From contig JAFTDU010000044.1 in assembly GCA_017454005.1 (NCBI GenBank), positions 1 to 39,082 on the forward strand: a stretch of 39,082 nucleotides of DNA, given 5' to 3'. How positions within the stretch are numbered: the first letter of the stretch is position 1; each line of letters begins with the position of its first letter. Under the pieces are notes generated by a model that ran no database searches, was not told where the DNA came from, and saw only the letters and a program-made list of their open reading frames with translations. Positions 37,262-39,082 of this stretch are shown piece after piece. The position numbers were made by a program, and so were the translations under genes. The stretch is from Desulfovibrionaceae bacterium (GTDB lineage Bacteria > Desulfobacterota > Desulfovibrionia > Desulfovibrionales > Desulfovibrionaceae).

Positions 37262-37534
37262 TTACTTTTGTTCACTAGTTGATTCTGTAGTTGTATCAGT
37301 TGGTTCTGCGGGAACAGTTTCTGAGGCTTGACTGATAAACGGCTTGACTGATTCTAACCAACCATTGTGAATACCGCTAATAAAACCAATCACTGCATTC
37401 CAGATGCCCAGACCAAAAAGATAAAAAATCGAGAAGAAAATAATTATACCTGTAACAACTGCATGGCGATAATGCCATGCTTCAGATTGATAAGCTGTTT
37501 CAGTCAATCTATTTTGATCTGCCATCTCTGACAT
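37262..37534 (-). CDS. Small single-span membrane protein of unknown function
   Basis: This 90-residue protein starts at an ATG with GGGAG seven bases upstream; a second ATG three codons later (MADQNRL) is less well placed. One hydrophobic segment lies at about 27-52 (VVTGIIIFFSIFYLFGLGIW), followed by an amphipathic stretch and a Thr/Glu-rich tail (PAEPTDTTTESTSEQK). I recognise no family. It has its own terminator. Its leader is unusual: a strong promoter and about 190 bases of structured RNA ending in a U-run lie directly upstream, so expression may depend on read-through of that element. Confidence 0.65.
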   Translation of the reverse strand: MSEMADQNRLTETAYQSEAWHYRHAVVTGIIIFFSIFYLFGLGIWNAVIGFISGIHNGWLESVKPFISQASETVPAEPTDTTTESTSEQK

Positions 37535-37559
37535 CGTCTGCTCCCGAAATTTAGAAAAG

Positions 37560-37752
37560 AAAAAAAAGGGGCTTCTTTGTCTCTACCCAACCTGCAGGTA
37601 ATAAAACGCACTAGTACCTAAAGTACTGTGCAACGGCCATTACGGCGTCATTTTACGGGTTTCTGTACGAAAGCTATGGGTTTTTTGTGAGGCGAACCCT
37701 TCCCTAAGCCCCCAACGGTACGCATGCCTTACGGGCAATGTTTTCAAAACCT
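37560..37752 (-). ncRNA. Candidate structured RNA (stable sRNA or regulatory leader)
   Basis: The transcript predicted from the promoter at 37759-37787 contains nested stems. GGGGGCTT (minus, 37713-37706) pairs with AAGCCCC (37574-37568) as a closing stem, directly followed by a seven-T run (37567-37561). Inside are GGGTT/AACCC (37695-37699 with 37678-37682), an ACGCC..GGCCGT hairpin (37633-37648) and a GCAC..GTAC/GTAC..GTGC hairpin (37608-37631). No open frame of note lies in it. The length of about 190 fits a 6S-like RNA, but I do not find a reliable 6S signature. The U-run lies 26 bases before the next gene's ATG, so a riboswitch or attenuator is equally possible. Confidence 0.5.
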
Positions 37753-37758
37753 TAAAGC

Positions 37759-37787
37759 TTTATAATTGCAGCGCTCTTTTCTGTCAA
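37759..37787 (-). promoter_or_regulatory. Strong sigma-70 promoter with an A-tract
   Basis: On the minus strand an A-tract precedes CTTGACA (-35 at 37787-37782). A 17-base spacer leads to TATAAA (37764-37759). Upstream A-tract, -35 and -10 together look like a stable-RNA promoter. Confidence 0.75.
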
Positions 37788-38434
37788 GTCTTTTTTTAAG
37801 CGGAAAGTAAGTGTCGCAGTTCTTTTGAATTAAGTATGCCACTAGAGAAAACGATAAGTTCTTGGATGTTTAAGATTACGCCAAGTTGGAAGTTTTTAGA
37901 AAGTCCGGCATGGCTTAATTTGTGAGCGTCTGTGAGCTAGCGTTATTGGCACAACCCAAGGGGCTCTCTAACGGAGTTTAGGGGGAGCCAAATTAGTAAA
38001 ATACAAAAGCATGTAAGTTAAGCTATATGTAAAAAGAACGGCAGAAAATTGGCAATATAGAGCTTTCTATGACTGTTTCTTGGGTGCTATGGGCTTAGGG
38101 GCATTTGCATACGCAAGTTATCTAAGAGAGCAACAGCGCAAGTCAAAGTAAGCACCTTAAATTACGAGTAATTTTTTGCAGCATCTTTCTGCAAGTTAGC
38201 TCTTGGCAGTAGTGTCTTTTGGCCAATTAAGTCTAAAGCAGGCTGCGCACTTTTTCTTCTTTAGACGGCCTAATTGGGAGAACTTGTGCCCAAAAAAACT
38301 TCAGCAAAGAAGCTTGGCAGGTTGCGCTAATATATGTTGCGCTACTATATATTGATATGAACCTGGCCGCCTTATTTTGTATTTTGCTGGGTGTTCTTTG
38401 ATTATTTTGCAAAAAAAGATAATGTTTTTGATTT
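37788..38434. other. Non-coding stretch with several inverted repeats
   Basis: No gene is supported on either strand. Hairpin-forming sites are GGCTC/GAGCC (37962-37966 with 37985-37989); a larger one with CCAATTA + GTCTAAAG (38223-38238) facing CTTTAGAC + TAATTGG (38259-38277); and CAGGTT/AACCTG (38318-38323 with 38360-38365) enclosing two TTGCGCTA copies. A 20-codon frame at 38089 is too short to support. Confidence 0.5.
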
Positions 38435-38768
38435 TTCGACAAAAGTTAGAGAAAAATGTCAAATATTTGAAGGTAATTTGCAAATCAGCAGCAGGCACTT
38501 GACAAAAGATAGTGTGGAGTGCATTATGCCAAATTGTGTCTTGCACTTGGGGACTTAAAAAAATAGCCACAGGTGACATTATTTAAGTGCTAAAGTTTTG
38601 TGCTTGACAAACAAATGCTTTTGGAGCAAGATTAATTCTTGCGCTCATGAAAAAAAGAGTAAAGTTCTTTGCTTTTAGCCCAAGATTATGTGTTTGCGAG
38701 TATTTTAGTTAGTCGGTTTAAATGACTTGACAGATACCTAAAAATTTGGCAAAAACCCAACCTTGCGC

Positions 38769-38805
38769 ATTGAGCTCTGCTGTCTAGCAAGCTCAATCTT
38801 TTTTT
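38769..38805 (+). terminator. Intrinsic terminator inside the promoter array
   Basis: ATTGAGCT (38769-38776) pairs with AGCTCAAT (38790-38797), followed by a seven-T run (38799-38805). It would stop transcripts from the first three array promoters unless they are antiterminated or make small RNAs. Confidence 0.75.
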
Positions 38806-38907
38806 CTCTAAAGAAAAAGTGCTTGACTTCTTCTTTACTTAAGAGCATAAGAACTTTGTCTGTTTAGTGTATGTAGTATCAATAAGATATTCTTTATTTT
38901 AAGTGAA

Positions 38908-38935
38908 GTAACAATAAAATTCAGTTTTATGTTAC
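38908..38935. other. AT-rich hairpin between array promoters
   Basis: GTAAC + ATAAAA (38908-38919) face TTTTAT + GTTAC (38925-38935) with one bulged A and a 5-base loop. There is no T-run after it. It may be a processing or protein-binding site. Confidence 0.4.
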
Positions 38936-39082
38936 ATCGTTTAAAATAAAAGTCCTTGACAGGCAAATTAAGTTCTGTTAAAAAACAAGAAGTTTGCAAG
39001 ATCTCTTGTGAATTAAAAAAGTAGATCAAAAAGCAAACTTAAGACGCTTGACAGAGAAATCTGAAAAGTGTAAAAAGCTAAA

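Larger units (their letters stand above)
38435..39082 (+). repeat. Tandem array of promoter-like elements
   Basis: CTTGACA (CTTGACT in the fourth) begins at 38498, 38603, 38726, 38822, 38955 and 39047, all on the plus strand, 92-133 bases apart. Each -35 hexamer is followed after exactly 17 bases by an AT-rich hexamer: CATTAT (38522), CAAGAT (38627), CAAAAA (38750), CATAAG (38846), TAAAAA (38979) and TAAAAA (39071). A degenerate copy, TTCGACA, is at 38435. Several copies have A-rich sequence just upstream like UP elements. The DNA between copies is unrelated, so this is not a simple sequence repeat. Tandem promoters of this style are known before rRNA operons; the downstream unit lies outside the window. 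Confidence 0.65.

Noticed and set aside
37635..37705. GGGTTCGCC and AATGACGCC on the minus strand, resembling parts of a fluoride riboswitch
   Set aside because: The spacing and the loop pseudoknot do not fit the consensus, and the downstream gene is not a fluoride exporter.
38435..39082. A CRISPR array, suggested by regular spacing
   Set aside because: Only about seven bases are shared between units, the spacing varies from 92 to 133, and there are no cas genes.

Overview
The window looks like a chromosomal segment of a Desulfovibrionaceae-type sulfidogenic bacterium with fairly low GC. This is inferred from gene content and order: YggT and DUF465 genes before ilvB-ilvN-ilvC, then tig-clpP-clpX-lon, then hisB, tatC-tatB and guaB-guaA. 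It is also supported by a selenium-linked YedF protein, a TauE/SafE (TSUP) anion permease operon and a sigma-54 activator. AT-rich spacers and one decaying duplicate gene would suit a host-associated lineage. The species is not established. I see no rRNA, tRNA, insertion sequence, prophage or CRISPR array.

Layout. 1-2.9 kb: two tandem paralogues of an exported protein of unknown function; the first is a pseudogene. 3.3-7.3 kb (+): YggT, a DUF465 coiled-coil protein and the branched-chain amino acid genes ilvB, ilvN and ilvC, closed by a terminator. 7.4-13.8 kb (+): the proteostasis block tig, clpP, clpX and lon; trigger factor carries an unusual tail of five 13-residue repeats. 14.0-18.8 kb (-): hisA, then two small plus-strand genes that separate it from a tatB-tatC-hisB-lipoprotein series; TatC has a long proline-rich N-terminal extension. 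19.3-22.3 kb (-): guaB-guaA for GMP synthesis. 23.0-26.1 kb (+): a membrane-anchored coiled-coil protein, cobU, and a small exported protein. 26.5-28.5 kb (-): yedF and an MFS transporter.

29-37 kb holds the most interesting coding region. A PEP-synthase-like protein has the ATP-grasp and swivelling-histidine domains, but another domain where the PEP/pyruvate barrel should be. It lies downstream of a membrane-bound sigma-54 activator with a GAFTEA loop and a winged-helix-like C-terminus. Divergent from the activator is an operon of a small membrane protein, a TSUP permease and a lipoprotein. A near-consensus -24/-12 promoter sits in the divergent spacer and points at that operon, so the activator probably controls anion (sulfite, sulfonate or sulfate) transport.

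The last 1.5 kb has no convincing gene. On the minus strand a strong sigma-70 promoter drives about 190 nt of structured RNA that ends in a U-run just before a small membrane-protein gene; this is a stable small RNA or a leader/riboswitch. From about 38.5 kb to the window edge, six plus-strand -35 boxes (CTTGACA or CTTGACT) recur every 92-133 bp, each exactly 17 nt before an AT-rich -10-like hexamer. This looks like a tandem promoter array feeding a strongly expressed unit, perhaps a stable-RNA operon, beyond the window.
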